Shown here piece after piece: positions 1 to 8,128 of a DNA stretch of 25,974 nt. The translations under genes were made by a program, and so were the position numbers. The notes below the pieces were generated by a model. It ran no database searches. It worked only from the letters and a program-made list of their open reading frames with translations, and was not told the DNA's origin. The stretch's first letter is position 1; each line of letters starts with the position of its first letter. The DNA comes from a virus. Where the stretch lies: the IMG/VR virus record IMGVR_UViG_3300030333_007508, positions 1-25,974 of that record; one strand, written 5' to 3'.

Positions 1-64
1 CTGGCGTTAAGCCAAGATTTATTTGGACTTCTTTAATTATGTCTTTGCGACCTGCAAACTTCAT
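1..64 (-). CDS. 5' end of a leftward gene, truncated by the window edge
   Basis: An ATG on the minus strand at 64-62 opens a frame of 21 codons that runs off the left edge without a stop. The start reads MKFAGRKDIIKEV and continues QINLGLTP. It lies downstream of the 133-495 gene in the same direction and after an AT-rich gap (65-132), so it is probably the next gene of the leftward structural block. Too little is visible to name it. No SD is seen; the upstream bases are almost pure A/T. Confidence 0.6.
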   Translation of the reverse strand, partial: MKFAGRKDIIKEVQINLGLTP

Positions 65-132
65 ATATTATATTAATATAATTAATAGAGTTTTCTAGGA
101 AGAAACCACAAAAGAATTTTCAAGACCCAACT

Positions 133-495
133 CTAAGGAGACTCAGGAGGTGTGCTTGCCCATTCTCTTAAAGCAGGGATGGCGGCAATAATCGCGTCCA
201 TCGCATCTTTAACCTCTGGCACCTCGTCAACGCACTGCCAAAAACCTTTTTTTCCATTCTTCCGGTTTGGGACATGAATATGCCCTACGCCATCATTATC
301 AGGAGTTATGTGAATTTTCTTGGCATCTGCGTCATAGGGTAAACATTCGATATTAATACCGCCCTTATCGGGTCCTGACTCAGCAGTATTTGGGACACAG
401 ATGCTGATAGACTTCAACCAAATAGAATCAAAGGTTTCTTCTGGGCGAGCGGGGACTACAAAAGGTTCGTTTCTTGGGATTGGATCGTTTGACAT
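133..495 (-). CDS. Hypothetical phage protein, 120 aa
   Basis: I do not recognise this protein. It is mixed in charge with a proline-rich N-terminus, contains a short HIHVPNRKNGKKG segment near the middle, and ends in a helical stretch followed by a proline-rich tail. There is no signal peptide or membrane segment. It follows the glycosyltransferase gene (568-1221) in the same direction after a 72-bp gap that holds a 21-bp palindrome. Its ATG has no SD, but TGTAAATA (503-510, minus strand) ends 7 bp upstream, the same motif that precedes several other starts here. The location suggests an accessory structural or late protein; that is inference. Confidence 0.75.
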   Translation of the reverse strand: MSNDPIPRNEPFVVPARPEETFDSIWLKSISICVPNTAESGPDKGGINIECLPYDADAKKIHITPDNDGVGHIHVPNRKNGKKGFWQCVDEVPEVKDAMDAIIAAIPALREWASTPPESP

Positions 496-502
496 GGCTA
501 AT

Positions 503-510
503 TATTTACA
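503..510 (-). promoter_or_regulatory. TGTAAATA motif before the 133-495 gene
   Basis: The minus strand reads ATGTAAATA with 7 bp between the motif and the ATG at 495. It matches the GTGTAAATA-like boxes before 16132(-), 18270(+), 22255(+) and 25478(+). It resembles the T4 late-promoter box TATAAATA, which needs no -35 element. Promoter function is inferred from recurrence and spacing only. Confidence 0.4.
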
Positions 511-521
511 TTAAAGTTAAT

Positions 522-542
522 TGTATACTATTATAGTATACA
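522..542. promoter_or_regulatory. 21-bp perfect palindrome, operator-like
   Basis: Arms TGTATACTAT (522-531) and ATAGTATACA (533-542) are perfect reverse complements around a single central T. The site lies between two leftward genes, and the minus-strand reading contains a TATAAT hexamer inside the dyad. A dimeric repressor or activator site overlapping a -10 element would look like this. There is no T-run next to it, so it does not look like a terminator. No second copy was noticed in the window. Confidence 0.5.
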
Positions 543-567
543 CCAATTTTCAGTAGCACACACCCGT

Positions 568-1221
568 TTACACAAAAAAAGACTTATAATGCCCCACTCT
601 AATCCTTGGGACTATAACAGGTTTTACTCCTGTTTCCTTGAAGCAGTTCTGACAAAAACTAACGTCTTCAAAAGCCATCTCTTTATAAGGCCCTATCTCC
701 TGCATATTATAAGTGAAGAAAGGATATGCCATCTTCTCTAAGAGAGAAGTGTGAATCTTAGTGAAACCAAACCCAGTAAAGTCTGCTTCTACTATAGTAT
801 TTGGATTTTCTTTAGCTAGATTTTTCAAGCTATCAACAGAGAAAAACGGCATATAATGGTTTTTCATGAAGAAGTCAGTGTCCCACTTCCCACACATCGC
901 ATTGTCTCCTAAATCAGATCTATACCAACCACTACAAAATTTATATTCTTCAGGGACAGAGAGCAAGTCTTCTACTTGTTCTATTGTGAAAGTGACATCG
1001 GAATCAATCCAGAAAAGCCATTTTGCTTTCGGTATTTTAGGGTTAGCAAACCCGCTACCACCTGTAGCTAAATAATTACGAGCAAAGTTAACAAAGAGTT
1101 TGTGACAAGTTAATATCTTAGAATTGTTTTTATCACACCAAGACTGTAATTCAAGATAACGAGGGAAAATGTTACCGGGAATCCCGCTACCAATCGGCAC
1201 CAGAAAAAGACAATCAAGCAT
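568..1221 (-). CDS. Glycosyltransferase, GT-A fold (GT2-like)
   Basis: A 217-aa protein with the hallmarks of a nucleotide-sugar glycosyltransferase of the GT-A type. The segment KWLFWIDSDVTF holds the metal-binding DxD motif (D73-S74-D75). An acceptor/catalytic-region motif EDVSFC follows at about 185-190, and a late histidine (H211) in VGHYK fits the metal-coordinating C-terminal His of such enzymes. There is no signal peptide or TM segment, so it should act in the cytoplasm. It lies downstream of the tail-fibre genes; possible acceptors are a virion protein, modified phage DNA or a host surface precursor, and the sequence does not decide between them. It has its own near-consensus promoter (1227-1254), embedded in the 3' end of the upstream gene. 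Confidence 0.75.
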   Translation of the reverse strand: MLDCLFLVPIGSGIPGNIFPRYLELQSWCDKNNSKILTCHKLFVNFARNYLATGGSGFANPKIPKAKWLFWIDSDVTFTIEQVEDLLSVPEEYKFCSGWYRSDLGDNAMCGKWDTDFFMKNHYMPFFSVDSLKNLAKENPNTIVEADFTGFGFTKIHTSLLEKMAYPFFTYNMQEIGPYKEMAFEDVSFCQNCFKETGVKPVIVPRIRVGHYKSFFV

Positions 1222-1226
1222 ACATT

Positions 1227-1254
1227 ATTATATGTGCTTACCCCATTGATTCAA
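1227..1254 (-). promoter_or_regulatory. Sigma70-like promoter for the glycosyltransferase, near-leaderless
   Basis: On the minus strand TTGAAT (1254-1249), a 16-bp spacer and a perfect TATAAT (1232-1227) precede the ATG at 1221 by only 5 bp. The -35 and spacer overlap the last codons and stop of the upstream gene (1238-1534). Transcription should start at or inside the start codon region, so the mRNA would be essentially leaderless. Confidence 0.6.
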
Positions 1255-1534
1255 GTTCTTCCCTCTCAATCCGCACTGACTCAGGTTGATATTGCTCGCG
1301 CCACTCTTGAAATGATATTTCTTGCTCTAAAGATAACTTCTCAGCATCAGTCAGGATCATGCCATCGTCCTCCACTAAGAGATATGACCCCCCTTCATTG
1401 CTTTCAGAGACTTCCCAGCCATACATGAATTCTGATTCATCTTCTTCATTCTTGGGCCGTCCCAGTTTTTCCTGCCAAAGCTCTCTGCTTCTTTCTTCGG
1501 CACCACTAATATTATTAAATTTTAAATATCTCAT
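1238..1534 (-). CDS. Small acidic hypothetical protein, 98 aa, after the adhesin gene
   Basis: This protein is rich in Glu and is not recognised. It starts MRYLKFNNISGAEERSREL and has a central acidic segment, with no membrane segment or signal peptide. Its ATG overlaps the stop of the adhesin gene at 1531-1534 (ATGA), implying translational coupling. A small protein encoded directly behind a fibre or adhesin gene is often a fibre assembly chaperone or adaptor, so that role is possible, but no family match supports it. Its 3' end carries the promoter of the glycosyltransferase gene. Confidence 0.7.
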   Translation of the reverse strand: MRYLKFNNISGAEERSRELWQEKLGRPKNEEDESEFMYGWEVSESNEGGSYLLVEDDGMILTDAEKLSLEQEISFQEWREQYQPESVRIEREELESMG

Positions 1535-2505
1535 GCGTAATCAACTTCGTTATATATTGCGATATTTTTCTCTAGTGCAAGTTGAATGTCATCACTTAAT
1601 GCGGCTGATCCCGCACTGGAATCGAAAACATAAACTTCTCTGATTATTCCATTAAAGGGATTGTTGTTTATTCTTCTGCAACCAATTCTAAATCTATCCG
1701 ATCTGCCAATGTGTTTGTCCTCGTTTACGTCTCTAGTAGTTTCAACCCCGTTTACTCTAACTATCATTGACTTGCCATCTCCACCTGATGCACTAGATCT
1801 TGCTCTGTCGTATCTCGCGCTAACTATTGTGCGCGTATCTGTGTCGTAACCAGTAGCAGTATCTTCGTCAAAAGAATCTACAGCTAACCTGTAAGCGGCA
1901 GTGCTTAAGTATATTAGTTCTGCTCCATCATTAAAATTATCTAAATTAGAAATAAGACCACCTGCCCCTGAAAAATTAAATACCTCGCCAACAAAAATCA
2001 TAGTAAAATCATCGTCACTATTAGGGAGCCTGTAATTGTTTACTTGTAAATAATCTCCAGACGCACTAAATCCCCCAGACGTAACACATTTAAGTCCTCT
2101 GTTAAACACTCCTGAAGAAATTAACTCAGGCTGTCTACTTGTAGTTGTTTGGACTGCATCTGGATCTTTATCAAAACCCGTCCAAGAACCTCCACCCGGC
2201 TGTGTGCTGCTATTACCACTTTGGTTATACCACTTAGTAACGAAAGCTGAGTCGCTCCCTACAAAAACTCTAAGAGTATCGCCAGAGCTAGTCATACTGC
2301 TAAGGGTCACCTCTTGTCTGTCGCCAAAATAAACATCTGCTTCTGTATTGTCAGAATCTCTTCTAACTCTAATAGCTGCACCAGTATATCCAGCGCGTAA
2401 TTTACGAAGGCCGTAAGCTAATCTAGCCGTAGGCACCTCCGCATTATCTAAAGGAGGCGGGACGTTTCTTCTTGTCGCCCCAGCAAGTGAAGGTCTTATA
2501 ATCAT
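1531..2505 (-). CDS. Tail-associated LamG / arabinofuranosidase-B-like adhesin
   Basis: A 324-aa protein. Residues about 28-60 (AYGLRKLRAGYTGAAIRVRR and on) plus WYNQSG (92-97) match the jelly-roll module seen in arabinofuranosidase-B-like and LamG-type phage structural proteins. Later landmarks are DNFNDGAELIY (189-199) and EDKHIGRSDRFRIG (262-275). This fold usually binds or trims polysaccharide; catalysis cannot be claimed from what is visible. It follows the large fibre gene with an ATGA overlap (2502-2505), so it is probably a tail-fibre component or receptor-binding subunit. The protein at 22503-23405 is a clear paralogue sharing all these landmarks, encoded on the opposite strand. Confidence 0.75.
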   Translation of the reverse strand: MIIRPSLAGATRRNVPPPLDNAEVPTARLAYGLRKLRAGYTGAAIRVRRDSDNTEADVYFGDRQEVTLSSMTSSGDTLRVFVGSDSAFVTKWYNQSGNSSTQPGGGSWTGFDKDPDAVQTTTSRQPELISSGVFNRGLKCVTSGGFSASGDYLQVNNYRLPNSDDDFTMIFVGEVFNFSGAGGLISNLDNFNDGAELIYLSTAAYRLAVDSFDEDTATGYDTDTRTIVSARYDRARSSASGGDGKSMIVRVNGVETTRDVNEDKHIGRSDRFRIGCRRINNNPFNGIIREVYVFDSSAGSAALSDDIQLALEKNIAIYNEVDYA

Positions 2506-5500
2506 ATTAAATTACCGAATACTGCATAACTATTGGATGCGATTCTAACTATAGAAGCTGGTTGATATCCAGATGCTAGAGTCACAGTGCCATTTGTCAC
2601 GCCATTAACAATCATACTACTGGAAGCCACAATGTCAACATCTGATGTTGAATGCATTACAGAACAGTTAAAGTCTGAACCTAAATCACTTGTTATTGAT
2701 ATTTGATCGAATGATGTAGATGTGCCATTTATAAATGAACCATTTTCAGCAGCAGCTAAAGTAAAGTCTGAACTTTTTTCGGATATGTGGAAACCTCCTT
2801 TTATAGCTCCTGAGACATGAAGTTTCGCAGCTGGATGACTTGAACCCACCCCAACATCACCTTGAACTATTAAGCCATTAGAAGGTGCGGAGATGCTTTG
2901 ATAACTTGTTCCTATATTTGCCTGACCGTAAACTCCAAGACTATTAGTGGCGCTATAAGTTCCAATCCCAACATTGCCAGCAACTATTAAACCTTGAGCT
3001 GGAGGAGATTGGCCAACCAAAGCAGTCCCGATAACCCCACTTCTCGCATATGAAATCCCTTCCACATGGAGTTTATGTGCAGCGTTGGGAGAGGCAGTCC
3101 CTATACCGATATTGCTATTTGAAGCTACTGTAAGTGCTGTAGTCCCTGCTGTAGAAAACGAGATTGTATCAGTGGCAAAATCAATACGGTTGTCTGTATC
3201 TCCATCATGGAAAATTGTATCCTGAAGATAGATACTACCGAAAGTCGGAGAACCACCCGGATTAACTGGAGTATAACCCAACGCATCTGTGACGTTGCTA
3301 GAGTTAATGCCAGTGATAAAGTCCGCGATGTCGTTATCGTTGAGTAAAGCCCCTGTTGTCGAAGGATCTACAGGAGTGTATCCCAAAGCACTAGTTACAT
3401 CGCTACTGCTTAAACCAGTAAAGCCAATTGAATCCCCAGACAAAAGATAAGGTAAACCATTCAATGTGATACGGCTACCCGCCCCGGTTCCCGCAACCTC
3501 GCCTGACACATAAAGTTTATGAGATGGATCTACTACTCCTATACCCACATTACCATTTGACAGAATAACCATCTGGTCTGCCAGTGCTGAACCATTATAA
3601 GTCCCAAAGGTAAGACTGTAGTTGCCGTTCTTCCCTTCGATGATCTGAGCGTCTCCTGCTCCCCATCTTACCCTGCTAGAAGAAGCAATCTCAATGTTGC
3701 TGGAAACTGTTACAGTTCCATTTACATCTAACGCGGAAGATGGATCGTGGGTTCCTATTCCGACTTTTTGGCTAAACAAGCCTGTGTATCCAGAGATGTC
3801 GCCTATTACTTCCAGCTTGGCTGTTGGATTAGTTGTTCCAATACCTACATTATTTGATTTAAAGGCTATTGTTTGGTAATTATCACCTGCTCCAGTTATT
3901 CCCACATATCCGTATTGACCAGTTAATGCTCCGTTACCATTATTAAATCCAACTATGGCGGCAGCTATTGCGTTCCCGACATTTATCTGAGTTTCATCAT
4001 TGACAGAACCCCCACCTATAAATTCAGCGACATAATTGAGTGCTGTGCCATCGTCATCTTTTACAGAGAACCTTCTTCTTGGGCTATCTGTTCCTATACC
4101 AACATTACCGTCATCATGAATTCTCATGGCTTCGGAATAAGACCCTCCACCTATGAATTTCAAAGCCCCAGCATAACTACCTCCGACAGATAAATCATTT
4201 GATGAATCAAGTTGAACAACAGTTCTTTCTGTGCCTCCAGAGTCTTTAAATCTGACTTGTTTATTATTATCTAATAAAATATGACCACCTGCTAGATGCA
4301 ATGACGCTGTTGTTGGTGTCACTGTATTAAACAATCCAGTCGCACCTGATATATATTGAGTGCTAGTTATGGAATCTGTAGTGCTAGCGCCCCGCGCCGT
4401 CACGGTTGCGAGAGTATCCGCTTCAGCCGAGAGTGGGGTGAACCCGAGAGCGTCTGTTACATTGCTAGAATTTATGCCTGTAATAAAATTCGCAATATCA
4501 TTATCGTTGACTAACGCGCCCGTAGTTGATGGATCGACGGGTGTATATCCGAGTGCGTTCGTAACATTGCTAGAGCTTAATCCGGTAAAGGTGTCATTGA
4601 AATCCCCAGACAAAAGATAAGGTAAACCATTTAGTGTAATTCGACTACCCGCTCCAGTTCCCGCCACCTCACCAGACACATAAAGTTTATGAGATGCATC
4701 TAAAACACCTATACCTACATTACCATCGGAGGAGACGGTTAGCCTCTTAGATCCATTCGTTTCTAAATGAATAGTATCTGTTTCAAAACTCAGCTTAGTG
4801 TTTTCGTCCCCTGCGTGTCTTACGTCAGTAGATATTTCTGCGCGACTTGCTACTATAGCAGCACTACTCTTAATATCACCGACAACTTGTAGAGGTTTAG
4901 AAGGATTATTTGTTCCTATACCTACCTGACCATCGTTATCTATTGTAAGCCTAGCATCTGAGCCAGCTTCTCTAATATTAAATCCATTACCATCTACGCC
5001 CAACAAGAAATCATTATTAGAATTAGCGTCAAATAAGATAGAGGGAAAATTACTACCATTTAATTTAATATTATTACCATAACCACCCGCATGACTATCT
5101 CCCGTGGCACTGACTGTTAAAGAAGAACTTACATCAGTTGTATTAATACCTATACCATCTTGGAATAATCCTGTTGTCCCAGAGATATGCGGCCCAGTAG
5201 AGATAATGGAGGTGGTTGTTGTGTTCCCTCGATCTGTAACAGCTTGAAGGGTGTCTGTTTCTGAAGTAGAAACTGCGTTCCCATTTATGAAAAGACCACT
5301 TGTTGATTCAACATAAACTCCATTTTCAAAATGCATACTTAATGCATTAGCTCCTGTGGAAAGAGCTTCAGTTGAAGATGCGTCCGAAAGAACAAATGCA
5401 CCACTATGTCCATTTTGGACTTTAGAATAATTACCAGCAACTAAAGCGTTGTCTGCTATTTGAATTTCATTGTGATTTCCAGCGAGAATAGCTGAAGACT

Positions 5501-8126
5501 CACCTGATAATCTGTTTTGTAATCCTCCTGCTACAAAACTGTATCTTCCTGAAAGAGTATTATTTCTTCCTCCTCCTATCACGCTATAAACTGACGCTTC
5601 ATCTAACTTATTACCATATCCACCCACAATCACCCCGCCATCTGATCCGCTTAATATATGATTGCGAGCACCACCGCCAACAAACCCAAAGTTTGAATCG
5701 GTAATTATTCCTGAATAACCTCCTGCGATGGCAGAGACTAAACCTCCAGACTCAATTAAATTGTTGAACCCTCCCCCAATAAATGCAGCCTTAGTAGAAT
5801 AAATATCATTATTATATCCTCCCACACTAGAAGAGTAATTAGATCCAGTTATACAGTGTCCTGATCCCCCACCGATGAAACCAAAATCACCTCCATCAAT
5901 GTCATTGATAGCTCCACCCCCAATAAAATCAAAATCACCAGAAATCACATGTCCACTTCCCGCTATAATAACAGAGCCAGTAGAATACACATTAGAGTCG
6001 GTGGCTGATATTACCGCCTTATCATAAGCGACCTCAAATGGAGCGTTGCTAGTAGGTGTAGTTTTTCCGAAAACTATTTTCGGCAAATCAGCGTAGCTTT
6101 GCTCACCAGCCTTTGTATTAAAAACTAATTTTTCACTACCAGCATTCTGCATCCTAAATGCCGCTTCACGGGCAGAACTTAATTCAGCTTTTATAGCATC
6201 TGCCCCAGCAGAATCTTTGATTGTTAATGACCCCTGATCATTACTGTCAACTTCAGCCACGTATTTTGCTGCATCTCCAGCAGCATTATAAAGTTTAGAA
6301 AAGCCTCTGTTGTTTCCATCGCTACCTTCTTCAGTGCTTAAAGTTCCATCTGAAGCAAAAGTTTTGGTTTCACCTGTGACATGCAAATCACCACTCAAAG
6401 AAATATTGTCTTTTATCCTCGCTCTTTCCGTTCCTGCTGTAAACCAAGTGATTGTGTCATCAGAAGGGAAACCAAAATAAGTATTAGTGTCCCCTTGGTG
6501 TTCAATAAAGCTATTAATTTGGATTACACTGCTGCCACCCATTATAAGGTTTGTGGTAGCGGTGTTACCCTCTGTAAGAGTTTGCTCTATTGTGCAACAT
6601 GATGAAGATCCACCTCCACCTCCACCTTCTCCTGAAATCAGGTAAATGTTACCGAACATGTCGGTCATTCTGCCGCTCACACCAGAACCAGAATAACTGT
6701 TAGCGAACATAGTTCCTCCCCCTTGACCGTCATCAACATTTAAATCGTTGCCTAAAGCGTAGAAAGCTTCTTTCCCCTGAGGAATGCTAGCCAGTCGGAA
6801 ATTTTCTCCTCCAATTAAAAAATCTTGTGTATCTATTCCAACTTTGCTAGCTGTCCTAAGTTTTATAAATAAATCTTTATCGAGGTCGATATGGGACTGA
6901 TTGTAATTACCAAAATCATTAGCATATAATCTTATATGTTGGCCTTGCGTTTGATCCAACGGAAAGGTGCCAAGAAAATTACCTTGATCTAAAATATCTA
7001 AATTGCTTCCTGTATTTGAAGCATAAACACCTACTGTATCATATACCGTAGTGCCAGGGACTTGATCAAAGAAAAGTTGTAAATCAATATAACCAGATAC
7101 CCCACTGTGGTTTAATTGCTGTTGACTAAAACCTCTTTGGGCAGCTTGTGCATCAGCTAGAGAACCAATAGCTCCTGTGTTTAAAGTTTGGTTCCCTGTA
7201 GATTCGTTGAGTTGAAGTCCTCCTGATGTTGTCGCATAGACTTTTTCTATACTTAAAGTGTTACCATAAAGAAGAAAGTCTGAAATATGACTATTGCCAT
7301 CTGTATTTAAAACCTCAGTCCTTATCCCGAAGTTTCTAGTGTAGCTACCAAATACGCCTATATTATCAGTTTTGCTAAAAGTAAAAGCGGGAGAAGTAGA
7401 AATTCTATAATTAGAGGAAACAACATTTCCTTCTATATCTAATATACTAGTTTTTATACTCTCAATAAAATTATCAGCTTCTACGGCAGCGGCGTTCGTT
7501 AATATTCTTCCCTCTCTGCCGACAACAGAATTGATAATAGTTACAGTGCTAGCAGTATATACTCCACTTCCCGTAGGGATTTCATTAAGATTCCCACTAT
7601 TGATTGGGAAATTTATTTGGAACTCATTAATATCCTTAGTCTTAAATGGCCCCTCGTAAAAACCACTTGTAGAAAAATCGCCAACTGTTGATCCTATACC
7701 TACTTTACCAGTTACAGATGATCCAACAACTCCTTCTTTTTTGTATTCGGCGTAAAGTGCTCCGCTGAAATCAGTGTTTTTGGGTAGGCTATAAAAATTA
7801 TTTAAATCATTTGTCCCTATCCCCAAGAAACCTGTTGCTTCAGCCCTGATGTCTCCCATAGGAGTATTTCCCCCCAGCACAGTTCCTGTCGAATTATAAA
7901 AATATGTAGGGCTTACAAAGTTACCTGTTAGTGTTTCAGGCATCGCTTGGCCCGAAGCCACTACATTTAAGAATCTTACTGAGTCCCATCCACTAGCTAC
8001 TGCTGTGGACCTCCATCTACCCCCCACTCCCGTTGCTGCTAACGCATTTGTGTAAGCTTTTCTAAAAACCACAGATGCTCCATCATGAGCAGCCACTGAT
8101 AATACATTGTAACCTGTGTCCGACAT
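2502..8126 (-). CDS. Large repeat-rich tail fibre, 1874 aa
   Basis: A very long fibre protein. It contains roughly eleven copies of a VGIGTxxPxxKLxVxG-type repeat, typical of trimeric phage fibres and of proteins that carry an intramolecular chaperone. Around residue 505 there is a flexible Gly/Ser hinge ending in CC. Residues about 712-919 form GGG/GGY-x-N repeats resembling a YadA-type left-handed beta-roll head. Further on, ALGYTPVDPSTTGAL modules occur twice (the second halves differ), encoded by diverged DNA repeats at about 3275-3555 and 4435-4725. The C-terminus lacks the peptidase-S74 autochaperone often attached to such fibres. It lies directly downstream of the J-like gene, so it likely forms the side or central fibre for receptor contact. 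Low-complexity repeats make host-range variation by recombination likely. Confidence 0.85.
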   Translation of the reverse strand: MSDTGYNVLSVAAHDGASVVFRKAYTNALAATGVGGRWRSTAVASGWDSVRFLNVVASGQAMPETLTGNFVSPTYFYNSTGTVLGGNTPMGDIRAEATGFLGIGTNDLNNFYSLPKNTDFSGALYAEYKKEGVVGSSVTGKVGIGSTVGDFSTSGFYEGPFKTKDINEFQINFPINSGNLNEIPTGSGVYTASTVTIINSVVGREGRILTNAAAVEADNFIESIKTSILDIEGNVVSSNYRISTSPAFTFSKTDNIGVFGSYTRNFGIRTEVLNTDGNSHISDFLLYGNTLSIEKVYATTSGGLQLNESTGNQTLNTGAIGSLADAQAAQRGFSQQQLNHSGVSGYIDLQLFFDQVPGTTVYDTVGVYASNTGSNLDILDQGNFLGTFPLDQTQGQHIRLYANDFGNYNQSHIDLDKDLFIKLRTASKVGIDTQDFLIGGENFRLASIPQGKEAFYALGNDLNVDDGQGGGTMFANSYSGSGVSGRMTDMFGNIYLISGEGGGGGGSSSCCTIEQTLTEGNTATTNLIMGGSSVIQINSFIEHQGDTNTYFGFPSDDTITWFTAGTERARIKDNISLSGDLHVTGETKTFASDGTLSTEEGSDGNNRGFSKLYNAAGDAAKYVAEVDSNDQGSLTIKDSAGADAIKAELSSAREAAFRMQNAGSEKLVFNTKAGEQSYADLPKIVFGKTTPTSNAPFEVAYDKAVISATDSNVYSTGSVIIAGSGHVISGDFDFIGGGAINDIDGGDFGFIGGGSGHCITGSNYSSSVGGYNNDIYSTKAAFIGGGFNNLIESGGLVSAIAGGYSGIITDSNFGFVGGGARNHILSGSDGGVIVGGYGNKLDEASVYSVIGGGRNNTLSGRYSFVAGGLQNRLSGESSAILAGNHNEIQIADNALVAGNYSKVQNGHSGAFVLSDASSTEALSTGANALSMHFENGVYVESTSGLFINGNAVSTSETDTLQAVTDRGNTTTTSIISTGPHISGTTGLFQDGIGINTTDVSSSLTVSATGDSHAGGYGNNIKLNGSNFPSILFDANSNNDFLLGVDGNGFNIREAGSDARLTIDNDGQVGIGTNNPSKPLQVVGDIKSSAAIVASRAEISTDVRHAGDENTKLSFETDTIHLETNGSKRLTVSSDGNVGIGVLDASHKLYVSGEVAGTGAGSRITLNGLPYLLSGDFNDTFTGLSSSNVTNALGYTPVDPSTTGALVNDNDIANFITGINSSNVTDALGFTPLSAEADTLATVTARGASTTDSITSTQYISGATGLFNTVTPTTASLHLAGGHILLDNNKQVRFKDSGGTERTVVQLDSSNDLSVGGSYAGALKFIGGGSYSEAMRIHDDGNVGIGTDSPRRRFSVKDDDGTALNYVAEFIGGGSVNDETQINVGNAIAAAIVGFNNGNGALTGQYGYVGITGAGDNYQTIAFKSNNVGIGTTNPTAKLEVIGDISGYTGLFSQKVGIGTHDPSSALDVNGTVTVSSNIEIASSSRVRWGAGDAQIIEGKNGNYSLTFGTYNGSALADQMVILSNGNVGIGVVDPSHKLYVSGEVAGTGAGSRITLNGLPYLLSGDSIGFTGLSSSDVTSALGYTPVDPSTTGALLNDNDIADFITGINSSNVTDALGYTPVNPGGSPTFGSIYLQDTIFHDGDTDNRIDFATDTISFSTAGTTALTVASNSNIGIGTASPNAAHKLHVEGISYARSGVIGTALVGQSPPAQGLIVAGNVGIGTYSATNSLGVYGQANIGTSYQSISAPSNGLIVQGDVGVGSSHPAAKLHVSGAIKGGFHISEKSSDFTLAAAENGSFINGTSTSFDQISITSDLGSDFNCSVMHSTSDVDIVASSSMIVNGVTNGTVTLASGYQPASIVRIASNSYAVFGNLI
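3275..3555. repeat. Intragenic fibre repeat, copy 1
   Basis: This segment of the fibre gene encodes NLGxxLYVSGEVAGTGAGSR-like and ALGYTPVDPSTTGALLND-like sequence and is closely matched by 4435-4725. The best-conserved core is 3431-3530 against 4601-4700, where the encoded protein is nearly identical but many third positions differ. That fits an old duplication under protein-level selection. Confidence 0.8.
4435..4725. repeat. Intragenic fibre repeat, copy 2
   Basis: This is the partner of the 3275-3555 repeat, offset by about 1170 bp. One codon differs in length between the copies (SFNDTFTGL-like here against SIGFTGL there). It encodes the same KLYVSGEVAGTGAGSR and ALGYTPVDPSTTGAL modules in the fibre shaft. 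Confidence 0.8.
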
Positions 8127-8128
8127 CT

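Noticed and set aside
565-575. Minus-strand GTGTAAAC as another copy of the GTGTAAATA box
   Set aside because: It is the last codon and stop of the glycosyltransferase gene, and no start codon follows within 5-7 bp.
5370-5990. CRISPR-like or tandem DNA repeat array
   Set aside because: The repetition is at protein level in an open frame; no constant direct repeat with unique spacers is present, and none was seen elsewhere in the window.
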